Shown here in pieces: positions 27,955 through 37,319 of a DNA stretch of 64,000 bases (position 1 is the stretch's first letter; every line of letters begins with the position of its first letter). Position numbers and translations under genes: made by a program. The notes under the pieces were generated by a model. That model was not told where the DNA came from. It did not search any database and saw only the letters and a program-made list of their open reading frames with translations. This stretch comes from Muribaculaceae bacterium (GTDB taxonomy: Bacteria; Bacteroidota; Bacteroidia; Bacteroidales; Muribaculaceae). The stretch covers positions 1,130,822 to 1,194,821 of the forward strand of contig JAMPGA010000001.1 in NCBI GenBank assembly GCA_023664185.1. The letters are read 5' to 3'.

Positions 27955-29613
27955 TCAATATTTGCGACGCTTCTGCTCGTAGACGAGCGTCAGCGAGGGG
28001 CGATCGCACACCTCTGCCGGGCCGAAATACTGGATGGGTCCGGGATAGGTGTAGCATGTTCCTTTCTTCCAGGCTTCGCGCTCCTTGGCAAATTTGAGGA
28101 AGGGTGCGCCATCGAGCTCCACGAGAGCTTTGCGGATGACGGACTTCATTTCGCCGTGGCGACGCTCCATGTTCATCATCATGGTGATAGGTATACCGCC
28201 GGCTACCCAGTTGACGGGAGCGAAGGTGAGGTTACGGAGGCTCGACATATAGCCTGTCACACCCGATGCAATAAGCATGGCGGCTGTGTAGCCCAGACCG
28301 TAGCAGTAGTTTGCATCGAAGTTAGAGGGATCGGCGCAACGACCTTCATAGCCAAAGAAGTGGTGCATGGTGGCATATTTGCCGTTATACTGACCGGCTT
28401 CCTTGAAGGCTTCCAGGCGCTTGCCAACCATCTCGGAGAGCAGCTTCTCGGTCTCGATAAGCGAAACCTGCACGTTGCCGTGGGGATCGCGGTCGAGTGT
28501 GAGCTGACGTGCCACACCAGCGGGAAGGCTCTCGTAGGTCTCGGCGTTTGCCTCGCTGAGGTTTTTGATGACCCAAGCGCGCTGCTCCTCGGCGGGAACA
28601 GTGGCAAACTCGTCGGCCTTGGCAGCAAGGAGATCGTTGAGCTCGGCGATAAGGCGCTTCACTGCGGGGATAAACTCGATGAGGCCTTCGGGGATGAGAA
28701 CTACACCATAGTTCATGCCGTTTTTCGAACGCTCGGCTACAGCCTCGGCGATATAGTCGACAATCTGATGCAGGGTCATATCCTTGGCCTCAACCTCCTC
28801 AGAGATGATACAGATGTTGGGCTGGCACTGCAGGGCGCATTCGAGAGCGATGTGTGAAGCTGAGCGACCCATGAGTTTGATGAAGTGCCAGTATTTCTTG
28901 GCTGAGTTACAGTCGCGCTGAATGTTGCCGATAACTTCTGAATATACCTTAGTGGCAGTGTCGAAGCCGAAAGAAGTCTCGATGACTGAGTTCTTGAGGT
29001 CGCCGTCGATAGTTTTGGGCACACCGATCACCTGCACGCCGGCGCCGATAGCCTTGTAGTATTCGGCCAGAATGGCAGCGTTGGTATTCGAGTCGTCGCC
29101 ACCGATGATGACGAGTGCTGTGATGTTGAGCTCGCGCAGAATTTCAAGACCCTTGTCGAACTGCTCTTTGGTCTCAAGCTTTGTGCGGCCTGAACCGATG
29201 ATGTCAAAACCACCTGTGTTGCGGTAATCGTCAATGATGTCGGCTGTGAGTTCTTTATATTTATGGTCTACAAGACCGCCGGGACCCATGAGGAAGCCAT
29301 AGAGGCGTGAGTTGCGGTTTATGGCTTTGATGCCGTCGAAAAGGCCTGAGATAACGTTGTGTCCGCCGGGAGCCTGGCCACCGGAAAGGATTACGCCTAC
29401 GTTGATGGGCTTGCCTTCTGAGGAAGCGACCACCTTCTCAAACACGATTTCGGGAAGGCCGTAGGTGTTGGGGAATAATTTTTTGATTTCTTCCTGATTG
29501 CCTGCACTCTGTGTGGGCTCTCCTTCCTTTACGGAAACAGATGCACCAGTCAGAACAATGGGAAGCTGGGGCTTGTAGGCCGCACGGGCCTTCTGCAACG
29601 GGCTTTTTTCCAT
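27955..29613 (-). CDS. pfp: PPi-dependent 6-phosphofructokinase
   Basis: Reversibly phosphorylates fructose-6-phosphate with pyrophosphate rather than ATP, in glycolysis and gluconeogenesis. At 552 residues it is the long PFP form. The donor-site motif reads [10 protein letters not shown] near residue 173: the Asp in place of Gly (GGDDS rather than GGDGS) marks PPi use. [10 protein letters not shown] near 200 supplies the catalytic Asp and the Lys that pairs with the motif. [11 protein letters not shown] (near 250) contacts the sugar phosphate. It is transcribed alone between an upstream gap and a hairpin terminator. Confidence 0.94.
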   Translation of the reverse strand: MEKSPLQKARAAYKPQLPIVLTGASVSVKEGEPTQSAGNQEEIKKLFPNTYGLPEIVFEKVVASSEGKPINVGVILSGGQAPGGHNVISGLFDGIKAINRNSRLYGFLMGPGGLVDHKYKELTADIIDDYRNTGGFDIIGSGRTKLETKEQFDKGLEILRELNITALVIIGGDDSNTNAAILAEYYKAIGAGVQVIGVPKTIDGDLKNSVIETSFGFDTATKVYSEVIGNIQRDCNSAKKYWHFIKLMGRSASHIALECALQCQPNICIISEEVEAKDMTLHQIVDYIAEAVAERSKNGMNYGVVLIPEGLIEFIPAVKRLIAELNDLLAAKADEFATVPAEEQRAWVIKNLSEANAETYESLPAGVARQLTLDRDPHGNVQVSLIETEKLLSEMVGKRLEAFKEAGQYNGKYATMHHFFGYEGRCADPSNFDANYCYGLGYTAAMLIASGVTGYMSSLRNLTFAPVNWVAGGIPITMMMNMERRHGEMKSVIRKALVELDGAPFLKFAKEREAWKKGTCYTYPGPIQYFGPAEVCDRPSLTLVYEQKRRKY

Positions 29614-29741
29614 CGGTATTATGCTGTTTTTGTTTTTTGAGTTTGTCGAAGTTGATTATTTACACGCAAAGGTCGCAAAAATCTTTTGAAAACACAATTG
29701 TATTTCCAACATTTTTGCGTTATTCTGTATCAGCGATGAAA
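29614..29741. other. Non-coding stretch upstream of pfp
   Basis: This 128-base gap holds the pfp promoter region. A near-match to the -7 box, read GACCTTTGC on the minus strand (about 29665-29673), is the only signal I see. I find no terminator for the asparaginase unit here. Confidence 0.4.
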
Positions 29742-29903
29742 TCATTCCTTTGAGAGATAGTTGGCTCGCTCAAAAATTTCGCCTGCGCTGGACTCAAATT
29801 TGGTTGAGCTGTGATAATGTCCGGTATATCGCCTTCGGTCCTGAAATTCGAGTACTTCCTCGTCAGATTTACCACTGCCTCTGCCCATCATGAAGAATGC
29901 CAA
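29742..29903 (-). CDS. Possible small membrane protein behind asparaginase
   Basis: An open frame ends at 29742 and, reading back, stays open to the TGA stop of the asparaginase gene, with which it is in the same frame. Translated after that stop it starts with a hydrophobic stretch (WPLLLVLAFFMMG) followed by a charged tail (SDEEVLEFQDRRRYTGHY and further to NYLSKE). This has the look of a one-helix membrane protein with a cytoplasmic tail. The start is uncertain: TTG 29903 keeps part of the helix (53 residues), CTG 29912 more, and ATG 29891 or 29888 almost none. An ATG overlapping the asparaginase stop (29940-29938) is in the wrong frame and stops after 23 codons, so a frameshift is also possible. 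Confidence 0.45.
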   Translation of the reverse strand: MAFFMMGRGSGKSDEEVLEFQDRRRYTGHYHSSTKFESSAGEIFERANYLSKE

Positions 29904-29936
29904 TACAAGCAGTAAAGGCCATAGGAAATGAGAGGA

Positions 29937-31001
29937 TCATCTATATTCGCAGTTGAACACCGGGGTGTCCGAGAGGGTTATCTCGCCGCATATATCCTCT
30001 TCAATCATCCGCTTCACCTGGTCGGCGGAGAGGCCGAGCCCGAAAAGATACATGAGTTTTGTGATGGCGGCTTCGGAGGTCATGTCGTGTCCGGAGATAA
30101 CTCCGCAGTCAAGCAATATCTCGCCCGAGAGATAGCGGCCGGTGTGGACGCCTCCGTTGACACACTGTGTCACATTGACCACGACAATGCCGCGGTTTAT
30201 GGCATTTTCAAGCTCGTTGACAAACCATTGGGTAGTCGGAGCATTTCCGGCGCCATAAGTGCGCAGCACTATACCCTTGATACCGGGAGTCGAGAGCAGG
30301 TAGCGCAAAGTGGAGAGTGTCATGCCCGGGTGAAGGTCGATAAACATCACGGAGGTATCCATGGTGGTGTGTAGCCTCAGAGGGGCATTGTTTTCATCGG
30401 GTCGGCGCAAGGCTTTCTCGGCAAAGTGTATGCCAAGCCCGATCTTGGCCAGTGAGGGATAGTTGTTGCTCTTGAAGGCGTTGAAGTTGTCGGCACTCAT
30501 TTTTGTGGATCGATTGCCGCGCCATAGGTAGTTTTCAAACAGGATTGCCACCTCGCGCACCATAGGGAGCCCGTCGGGGGTTCGTGCGGCTGCAATCTGG
30601 AGGGCTGTGATGAGGTTTTCCTCACCATCGGTTCTCACCTCGCCTATCGGTAGCTGGGAGCCAGTGATAATGACGGGCTTGTCCAGATTCTCGAGCATGA
30701 ACGATAGTGCCGACGCCGTGTAAGCCATGGTGTCAGTGCCGTGGAGCACCACAAAACCGTCATACTCGCCGTAGTTTTTGGCTATAGCTTCGGCAATATC
30801 GGCCCACCCCTGCGGACCCATGTCAGATGAGTCGATCGGGGTGAACTGAATATTGTCTATATGGTAATGCAGCATCTTCACCTTTGGCACATTATCAATG
30901 AGATGGGTGAAATCGAAGGGCTTAAGAGCATGGCTGACAGGGTCTTCAATCATGCCTATGGTTCCTCCGGTGTAGATGATGAGGATGCGTGGTTTGTTCA
31001 T
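29937..31001 (-). CDS. ansA: Type I L-asparaginase, cytoplasmic
   Basis: Hydrolyses L-asparagine to aspartate and ammonia. The 354 residues carry both threonine motifs of the family: IYTGGTIGMI near residue 10 (first catalytic Thr) and VLHGTDTMAYTAS near 88 (second Thr and Asp). No signal peptide is present, matching the cytoplasmic type I enzyme. It lies 31 bases behind metG on the same strand and is probably co-transcribed with it. A small frame follows its TGA directly (see the next-smaller entry), which is unusual. Confidence 0.92.
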   Translation of the reverse strand: MNKPRILIIYTGGTIGMIEDPVSHALKPFDFTHLIDNVPKVKMLHYHIDNIQFTPIDSSDMGPQGWADIAEAIAKNYGEYDGFVVLHGTDTMAYTASALSFMLENLDKPVIITGSQLPIGEVRTDGEENLITALQIAAARTPDGLPMVREVAILFENYLWRGNRSTKMSADNFNAFKSNNYPSLAKIGLGIHFAEKALRRPDENNAPLRLHTTMDTSVMFIDLHPGMTLSTLRYLLSTPGIKGIVLRTYGAGNAPTTQWFVNELENAINRGIVVVNVTQCVNGGVHTGRYLSGEILLDCGVISGHDMTSEAAITKLMYLFGLGLSADQVKRMIEEDICGEITLSDTPVFNCEYR

Positions 31002-31032
31002 GGTTTATGGGTTGGTGAAAATCGTGAAGGGT

Positions 31033-33078
31033 TCAACCTATCTTTGAGCCGGGGGCCACGGGAGCAGATGGCTGGATGAGCACAAGGCTACCGTCAGAGT
31101 TGACTGCCGAGAGGAGCATGCCCTGCGACTCGATTCCTTTTAGCTTGCGGGGAGGGAGGTTGGCTATGAAGCATACTTGCATCCCCACGAGAGCCTTCGG
31201 ATCGGGATAGTATTTGGCTATGCCGCTGACTATGGTGCGTTTCTCCATGCCGTCGTCTATGAGGAAGCGGAGCAGCTTGTCGGCCTTGGGCACCTTCTCA
31301 CATTCGAGCACGGTGCCTACTCTGAAGTCGGAGCGGGCAAATGTGTCGAAGTCAACATCGGCAGCCTGTGGCTCGGGGCGCCATGCGGCCAGTTCGTTGG
31401 CCTTCTTAGTGTCGAGCAGCTTCTGCACCTGAGCCTGAATGGTGGCATCCTCGATTTTCTCAAAGAGGAGCTTGGGCTGACCTATTTCAGCGCCCTCCTT
31501 GAGGATATCCATGTTGCCCAGCATATCCCATGAGAGTTTGTCAAGATGGAGCATATCGCTGAGTTTCCGGCTCATATAGGGTAAGAATGGCTCGAATGCC
31601 ACTGCAAGGTTGGCACACACTTGAAGAGCGGTGTTGAGGATGGTGGCGGCACGGTTGAGGTCGGTTTTGGCCACTTTCCAAGGCTCTGTTTCCTGCAGGT
31701 AGCGGTTGCCCAGACGGGCTATCTCCATGGCCTGCTTAAGAGCTTCGCGGAAGTGAAAATTGTCAAGGTTGTCGGTGAGGGCAGCGACTGTGGCGTTGAT
31801 ATCCTGGGCGAGGTTCTGCTCTGTGGGAGTGATCTCACCTTTGGCGGGAACGATGCCGTTGAAGAACTTGTGGGTGAGCACCACGGCGCGGTTTACGAAA
31901 TTGCCAAGGATGGCCACAAGCTCATTGTTGTTGCGCGCCTGGAAATCTGCCCATGTGAAGTCGTTGTCCTTGGTCTCAGGTGCATTGGCTGTGAGGACAT
32001 AGCGGAGCACATCCTGCTTGCCGGGGAATTCCTGGAGATATTCATGGAGCCATACGGCCCAGTTGCGTGAGGTGGAAATCTTGTCGCCCTCGAGGTTGAG
32101 AAATTCGTTTGCGGGGACATTGTCGGGAAGCTGGAAGCCGTCGCCATAGGCCATAAGCATTGCGGGGAACACAATGCAGTGGAATACGATATTGTCCTTG
32201 CCTATGAAATTGATGATACGGGTTTCCGGATCTTTCCAGTATGTTTCCCAGGTGTCGGGAAGAAGCTCCTTGGTATTGGAGATATAGCCGATCGGGGCGT
32301 CAAACCACACGTATAGCACTTTACCCTCGGCACCTTCAACAGGCACGGGCACTCCCCACGAGAGGTCGCGACTCACGGCACGGGGCTGAAGGCCACCGTC
32401 GAGCCACGATTTGCACTGGCCATAGACGTTGGCTTTCCACTCTTTGTGATTGTCGAGAATCCATGTTTTCAAAGCCGGTTCCCACTTGTCGAGGGGCAGA
32501 AACCAGTGGGTGGTCTCTTTCATCTCCACGGGCTCGCCGGTCAGGGCAGAGCGTGGATTGATAAGGTCGGTAGCGTTGAGCGAAGTTCCGCAAGCCTCAC
32601 ACTGGTCGCCATAGGCGTGGTCTGACCCACATTTTGGGCATGTTCCCACTACATAGCGGTCGGCCAGAAACTCGCCGGCTTTGCTGTCGTAGGGCTGGAG
32701 GGAGGTCTGCATGGTAAACTCCCCCTTGTCGTAGAGGTGACGGAAGAATTCAGAGGCCGTCTGATTGTGAAGTTCTGACGTGGTGCGCGAATAAATGTCG
32801 AACGACACACCCAACTCCTGGAGCGAGTCTTTAATAATGGTGTGGTAGCGATCTACGACCTCCTGCGGAGTAATTCCCTCTTTACGGGCACGCAGAGTGA
32901 TGGGCACACCATGCTCGTCGCTTCCGCCTATCATAATCACATCCTGGCCACGCAGGCGCAAATAGCGGGTGTAGATATCGGCAGGGACATAAACGCCGGC
33001 CAGGTGTCCGATATGGACGGGGCCGTTGGCGTAGGGTAGTGCTGTGGTGACAAGTGTGCGCTTGAACTTCTTTTCCAT
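31033..33078 (-). CDS. metG: Methionyl-tRNA synthetase
   Basis: Charges tRNA-Met. About 681 residues with class I signatures: [11 protein letters not shown] near residue 14 (the HIGH motif) and GDKISTSRN near 335 (KMSKS-like). Zinc ligands occur in [17 protein letters not shown] near 145. A C-terminal tRNA-binding OB domain (about 575-681, [19 protein letters not shown]) makes it the long dimeric form. I moved the start from TTG 33102 to ATG 33078 because the -7 box at 33113-33121 would leave almost no leader for the longer form and the first eight residues are not family-like. Confidence 0.94.
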   Translation of the reverse strand: MEKKFKRTLVTTALPYANGPVHIGHLAGVYVPADIYTRYLRLRGQDVIMIGGSDEHGVPITLRARKEGITPQEVVDRYHTIIKDSLQELGVSFDIYSRTTSELHNQTASEFFRHLYDKGEFTMQTSLQPYDSKAGEFLADRYVVGTCPKCGSDHAYGDQCEACGTSLNATDLINPRSALTGEPVEMKETTHWFLPLDKWEPALKTWILDNHKEWKANVYGQCKSWLDGGLQPRAVSRDLSWGVPVPVEGAEGKVLYVWFDAPIGYISNTKELLPDTWETYWKDPETRIINFIGKDNIVFHCIVFPAMLMAYGDGFQLPDNVPANEFLNLEGDKISTSRNWAVWLHEYLQEFPGKQDVLRYVLTANAPETKDNDFTWADFQARNNNELVAILGNFVNRAVVLTHKFFNGIVPAKGEITPTEQNLAQDINATVAALTDNLDNFHFREALKQAMEIARLGNRYLQETEPWKVAKTDLNRAATILNTALQVCANLAVAFEPFLPYMSRKLSDMLHLDKLSWDMLGNMDILKEGAEIGQPKLLFEKIEDATIQAQVQKLLDTKKANELAAWRPEPQAADVDFDTFARSDFRVGTVLECEKVPKADKLLRFLIDDGMEKRTIVSGIAKYYPDPKALVGMQVCFIANLPPRKLKGIESQGMLLSAVNSDGSLVLIQPSAPVAPGSKIG

Positions 33079-33112
33079 ATATCTTTGTTCTGTAAACTTC
33101 AATTATTAAAGT

Positions 33113-33121
33113 GCAAAATTA
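33113..33121 (-). promoter_or_regulatory. -7 box of the metG promoter
   Basis: Read on the minus strand this is TAATTTTGC, a full match. It lies 34 bases upstream of ATG 33078 and supports that start over TTG 33102. Confidence 0.7.
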
Positions 33122-33146
33122 ATATTTCCGCACGAATTTAGCAAAA

Positions 33147-34541
33147 TCAATTGAAAGCGAGCAGCAGCCTCTTGAACTCATGCACCGACCGGCGTGGGTC
33201 GATGAAAGCCATTTTGAGCAAATAGTCTTTGCAGCGTTTCAGATCGCGATCGGTGCGTATGCGCTTCAGGCGCTTGATTGTCAGTGCCGAAAGAGGTAGC
33301 TGGTAGCCGAACATTGCAGTGCCATCGGCCTCCATCTGCCGTGAGCGTTTCAATATCTCAGACACCTGATCGGGGATACAGTGACCGGGCAGACGGGCCA
33401 TATTGTCGGCCTCGATCAGCCTCATCAATAGGTAGAATCTTTCAGGAGTGCGACACACATACTGGAGTTTGCGCAGCTGGCGGTCTTTCATCTTCTCTGC
33501 CTTGTCTCCCCAGTGGAAGGTCCAGGTGTGGTGACGCACCAGAAAATCCACCTCATCTATAAATGGCCGCAGACAGCGCAGACGGCGCAGAATTTTTCGT
33601 GTTATCCCCGATCCGGTCTGATCGTAGTTCGGGAAAGTCACCTTTCCGGCTTCATTCTCCTCGGCCATCACCGGTTTGCCCACCAGGTGAAGCAGTCCGG
33701 CCATAAGGAGGGGCAGAGGAGCATCACCGAGGTTCTCCATCACTTTGACGGTCTGCTGCCACACTGTAGGCATTTGTGGCGGGCTTTGTGGCTGGTCAGA
33801 TTCGGCAGCCACCTCGGGGAGCAGGTATTGCATTGCCCCTGTCTCCATGAGCATATTAAGAGCCTGGGTATTGTTTGGGCCGGTGAGCATGCGCTCAAGC
33901 TCGGAGTGGCAGCGCGTTGGAGTAACTATGGAGAGGCGATGAATATTTCTGAGTATACCTTCGTAGGTGTCGGGGGCGATATCCCAGCCAAAACGAGCGG
34001 CAAAACGGATGGTGCGATATATCCTGACGGGATCATCGTCGAAAGTGACGTCGGGGTCAGACGGGGTGCGGATGATGTGATGTTCTATATCGTGGAGCCC
34101 AAGACCTGTGATATCGACAAAACGGTCGCGGCAGATGTCATAATACAGGGAGTTGATGGTGAGATCCCGACGCATGCAGTCTTCCTCGATGGTGCCAAAC
34201 GCCGTTTCTGGACACCGGGAGTTGCGGTCGGTATATTTCTCGCGGCGAGTCTGCACCAGTTCCACCTCGTCGTTGGGATAATCTTTCAGCTCGAGGCGTG
34301 CAGTGCCGAATCTTGGGAATGTGGTTATCTCACCCTTCACAAGACCTTTTTCTTCAAGCCACTGGGCAAAAGCTATGCCGCCGTCGGGAATATCTACCGC
34401 CATGTCAAGGTCCTTGATGGGATATCCCATCACCTCGTCTCGGCAACAGCCACCCACAGCAAAGAGATGGCCATCCCACTCAGTGCCATTGACGAGCTGC
34501 CGCAGCCAGCTGCATATTGAACGATAGATTTCCGTTGTCAT
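33147..34541 (-). CDS. tRNA nucleotidyltransferase (CCA-adding family)
   Basis: Adds or repairs the 3' CCA of tRNAs, or polyadenylates RNA; the two are hard to tell apart in this family. Of 464 residues, the N-terminal domain shows VGGCCRDEVMG near 28 and the metal-binding DLDMAVD near 43. An RNA-binding region follows (VRIYRTIRFAARFGWD). The C-terminal HD-type domain is altered: the metal-binding His-Asp of relatives reads LLHLVGK here (~281), so hydrolase activity is probably lost. I chose ATG 34541 because an upstream start at 34649 would overlap the preceding esterase by 97 bases; 34541 lies 11 bases past its stop. Confidence 0.9.
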   Translation of the reverse strand: MTTEIYRSICSWLRQLVNGTEWDGHLFAVGGCCRDEVMGYPIKDLDMAVDIPDGGIAFAQWLEEKGLVKGEITTFPRFGTARLELKDYPNDEVELVQTRREKYTDRNSRCPETAFGTIEEDCMRRDLTINSLYYDICRDRFVDITGLGLHDIEHHIIRTPSDPDVTFDDDPVRIYRTIRFAARFGWDIAPDTYEGILRNIHRLSIVTPTRCHSELERMLTGPNNTQALNMLMETGAMQYLLPEVAAESDQPQSPPQMPTVWQQTVKVMENLGDAPLPLLMAGLLHLVGKPVMAEENEAGKVTFPNYDQTGSGITRKILRRLRCLRPFIDEVDFLVRHHTWTFHWGDKAEKMKDRQLRKLQYVCRTPERFYLLMRLIEADNMARLPGHCIPDQVSEILKRSRQMEADGTAMFGYQLPLSALTIKRLKRIRTDRDLKRCKDYLLKMAFIDPRRSVHEFKRLLLAFN

Positions 34542-34552
34542 GACAGATGGTG

Positions 34553-35323
34553 TTAGAAACTCCTCAACCAGGAGCTTAGCTCCGAGAGCATTTCCACATG
34601 ATATTTGAAACTCATCCTGCTGCCCCAGCCATGGCCTCCGGTGGGCCACATGTGGAGAGTGCAGGGCACACCATTCTCCACCAGCGCCTCGGCGTAAGCC
34701 AGAGAGTTGTGGGGATGCACTGTCTTATCGTCAGCGCTGAGCAGCAATATGGCTCTCGGAGTATCGGTCGACACATTCAGCTCGCCGGTATAGGCTTTTT
34801 CCAGCTCAGAGGTAGCGTCGGCGCCGAGCAGATTATTGTGTGAACCTTTGTGGGTGTATTTCTTATCCATGCTGATCACAGGATAAAAGAGTATCTGGAA
34901 GGCCGGTCGCAGGGAGTCGGGAGCCTGGGTTGCCACCGTAGAGGCAAGATGACCGCCAGCCGACGAGCCCATAATGCCGACTTCCGCGGGATTGAGATGC
35001 CAAACCTCTGCGCTGTCTTTCATCATCTTCATTACAGAGAGAGCATCGCCGATGGGTATGGTTCTGTCTCCGTGTGGCATGCGGTAGTCTACGACAGCAC
35101 ACGCTATGCCGTGACTGTTGAAGAATGGCGCCCAGTCGTAGCCTTCGTGGTTCATGGCAGTGTGGGAGTACCCCCCGCCGGGCAAAATCACCACAGAGCG
35201 CCCTGTGGCCGATTTTGCAGAGGGTAAAAACACTTTTGTCCTCAGTTCGGGAAGCTCAACGGTTTTCTGTGCCGCCGATGAAAGGGCTATTACAGCCGAT
35301 AGGAAAAATGCAAGGTATCTCAT
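34553..35323 (-). CDS. Secreted alpha/beta hydrolase, esterase-like
   Basis: A 256-residue exported hydrolase. The signal peptide covers residues 1-18 (MRYLAFFLSAVIALSSAAQ). ILPGGGYSHTAMNHEG near 47 is the oxyanion region, MGSSAGGHLAS near 120 is the nucleophile elbow with the Ser, ADDKTVHPHNS near 203 supplies the Asp, and GGHGWG near 236 the His. This is the acetylxylan esterase/BD-FAE-like pattern that removes acyl groups from plant glycans. I chose ATG 35323 since the signal peptide starts there; the longer frame from 35410 adds 29 unlikely residues. The CCA-adding gene follows after 11 bases, an unlikely functional partner. Confidence 0.82.
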   Translation of the reverse strand: MRYLAFFLSAVIALSSAAQKTVELPELRTKVFLPSAKSATGRSVVILPGGGYSHTAMNHEGYDWAPFFNSHGIACAVVDYRMPHGDRTIPIGDALSVMKMMKDSAEVWHLNPAEVGIMGSSAGGHLASTVATQAPDSLRPAFQILFYPVISMDKKYTHKGSHNNLLGADATSELEKAYTGELNVSTDTPRAILLLSADDKTVHPHNSLAYAEALVENGVPCTLHMWPTGGHGWGSRMSFKYHVEMLSELSSWLRSF

Positions 35324-35613
35324 GGTCGTGTAGCTTTTACAGTCGTTATTTTTCTGTGTAAAATTAATACATTTCTTACAATCAGGCAAATTTGAACAAA
35401 GAAAGGCCAATCTTTAAAATTAACTTTAATTAACATAGGTATTACCATGATTAAAATATAGCCTTATTACAGATATGCAATTGTAAAATTTTTAAACAAC
35501 AAGTGTTAAATCATACAATAAATTTAACTTCTGAAAGAGTCTTCACACTTAAAATTTCTCAACTAAATTCACTTTGGCAACCGGTGAGATTAGGTTCTTT
35601 CAAAACAATTATA
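35324..35613. other. AT-rich intergenic region
   Basis: Between the esterase start and the candidate small RNA I see no ORF, tRNA or repeat. The sequence is very AT-rich. On the minus strand TAATTTTACAC near 35361-35371 may be a weak promoter for the esterase. Confidence 0.5.
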
Positions 35614-35752
35614 TAATTTTGCAAAGCATTGATAAGAATTTTTATTTGTCCGTAAAAATACGAAGATTTAATCAATAATCCACTGACGTTAAGTACTATG
35701 TGTAAGCTGCGAAGGGGGACCGTGAGGCCGTCCTTCGCTTTGTTTTACATAG
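35614..35752 (+). ncRNA. Candidate small RNA
   Basis: TAATTTTGC at 35614-35622 is a full -7 box with no ORF downstream before the convergent cls gene. About 75-80 bases on, a long imperfect hairpin spans 35696-35752 (CTATGT paired with ACATAG; inner stem GCGAAGG with CCTTCGC), with CTTTGTTTTAC on its right side. A transcript of about 120 bases from about 35629 to 35750 would fit a promoter plus terminator. The hairpin could instead be the terminator of cls, read on the minus strand. I recognise no known family. Confidence 0.4.
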
Positions 35753-35760
35753 CAGGGATG

Positions 35761-37215
35761 TCAGAGGATGGGGCTGAGAAGGCGGCTCATAGCCTCGAGA
35801 GAGCGCTGTCGGCGCGAACGCTTGTTCCACACGGAGAGACGCACACGGTCGGAGACACTCTCATCACGAATGAATAGCTCAGAGAGACGGGCATTGGCCT
35901 CTCGCGAATACATCACTATGTTCTCTTCGAAATTATGTTCGAAACTGCGGTAATCGAAATTAGTGGATCCCAGAGTGGAGAAATCATCGTCGACTATCAG
36001 CAGTTTGGAATGAAGCATGCCCGGACGAAAGAAGTATACCTTTATCCCTGCACTAAGGCATTCGGCAACAAAGCTATATGAGGCATATGTGAGCACCTTG
36101 GAGTCGGATTGGCGAGGCACCATCACCCTGACATCGATACCCGACATTGCGGCGCTCTGCAGTGCTGTGAGTATGTCGCTGCCGGGAAGAAAATAGGGTG
36201 TCTGAATCCACACACGGTTTTTGGCTCCGGAAATGGCTTTGAAAAACATAAAACCCGTAGCTGCCCAGCGGTTGGTGGGGCCTGACGCAACGATCTGTGC
36301 GTCGACACCGCCGACAGCCTCCCTGCCCGGTATACCGTCGGGAGATGTAGGGTCAGTGAGGAGCGGATGTCCCATAAAATTCCAGTCGATGGCAAAGCCT
36401 TTCTGCAGACCTGCCACAACCGGACCGGTGACTCTGACCATCAGATCGCGCCACAGATTGAAATCGCCACCGTCAACATATCGCATGGCCACGTTGAAGC
36501 CACCGATATATCCGGTGACGCCATCAATCACCACTACCTTGCGATGGTTGCGCCAGTTGATGCGGCTTATCTTGTCGGGAAACTGTATTCTGAAAAACGA
36601 GTGCACCTCTACCCCATTCTCTTTAAGATAGGCAAAAAGTTCGTGTGGGCGTTTACCGTAAGATCCGATATAGTCGTATATAACCCTTACCTTCACACCG
36701 TTGCGTGATCGATTCACCAGTATGTCGCACAGTTCTCGCCCCACGGCATCGTTAGATATGATATAGAACTGCACATTTATATATCGTGTGGCCCTGCGCA
36801 GATCGGCAAACATGGTCTTGAAAAGCTCTACCCCGGAGTTGAATACCTCCACGGAATTATCTGGGTAAAGGACAGCATCGGCCACAGCATATCCCAACCT
36901 GACACGCTGGCGATTTTCGGGGCTCAGATCTTTATTGAGTTTGGGCAGCGGTGTGTGGGAGTCTGTTTTGAAAAGGCGGCGCCTATTGCGGCGCGATATC
37001 ATGCGCACATTGCGCAGACTTCTGCCAAATATAAAATAGAGCAATGCGCCTCCTATGGGAAAGAATATCAGTGCCGTCACCCAACCCAAAGTGGCCAGAG
37101 GATTGCGGTTTTCGGTCATCACGTTCACCACCAGCATTCCTATCATCAGCACATAGGCTGCCACCCCTCCCCAAAGAAGGATGAGCAACGCGTAATGAAG
37201 GAGTTGTGCAGGCAT
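35761..37215 (-). CDS. cls: Cardiolipin synthase
   Basis: Phospholipase D-type enzyme that joins two phosphatidylglycerols into cardiolipin. The 484 residues begin with two membrane helices (about 5-25 and 37-58). The two HKD motifs are complete: HRKVVVID near 220 and HSKLLIVDD near 399, followed by GSTNFDYRSFEHNFE. The enzyme sits in the inner membrane with the active site probably facing the periplasm in related proteins. It is alone on its strand, divergent from nadE and separated from it by 104 bases. Confidence 0.93.
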   Translation of the reverse strand: MPAQLLHYALLILLWGGVAAYVLMIGMLVVNVMTENRNPLATLGWVTALIFFPIGGALLYFIFGRSLRNVRMISRRNRRRLFKTDSHTPLPKLNKDLSPENRQRVRLGYAVADAVLYPDNSVEVFNSGVELFKTMFADLRRATRYINVQFYIISNDAVGRELCDILVNRSRNGVKVRVIYDYIGSYGKRPHELFAYLKENGVEVHSFFRIQFPDKISRINWRNHRKVVVIDGVTGYIGGFNVAMRYVDGGDFNLWRDLMVRVTGPVVAGLQKGFAIDWNFMGHPLLTDPTSPDGIPGREAVGGVDAQIVASGPTNRWAATGFMFFKAISGAKNRVWIQTPYFLPGSDILTALQSAAMSGIDVRVMVPRQSDSKVLTYASYSFVAECLSAGIKVYFFRPGMLHSKLLIVDDDFSTLGSTNFDYRSFEHNFEENIVMYSREANARLSELFIRDESVSDRVRLSVWNKRSRRQRSLEAMSRLLSPIL

Positions 37216-37285
37216 AACGGAGAACTATTTTATGTAAAACCGACAAAAGTTGCATTCTGTTCACTGATTATTCACGAATTTTCAC

Positions 37286-37293
37286 TAACTTCG
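37286..37293 (+). promoter_or_regulatory. -7 box of the nadE promoter
   Basis: TAACTTCG differs from TAnnTTTG by one base and lies 26 bases before the nadE ATG. Confidence 0.5.
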
Positions 37294-37319
37294 TACCCTC
37301 AACATGATAAGCTTTTGAT

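Noticed and set aside
27928..28857. 309-codon frame on the plus strand
   Set aside because: It lies opposite the well-supported PPi-phosphofructokinase gene.
29868..29940. 23-codon frame starting at the ATG that overlaps the ansA stop
   Set aside because: It is short and lacks any feature of its own. It is mentioned under the small membrane ORF only as a possible frameshift partner.
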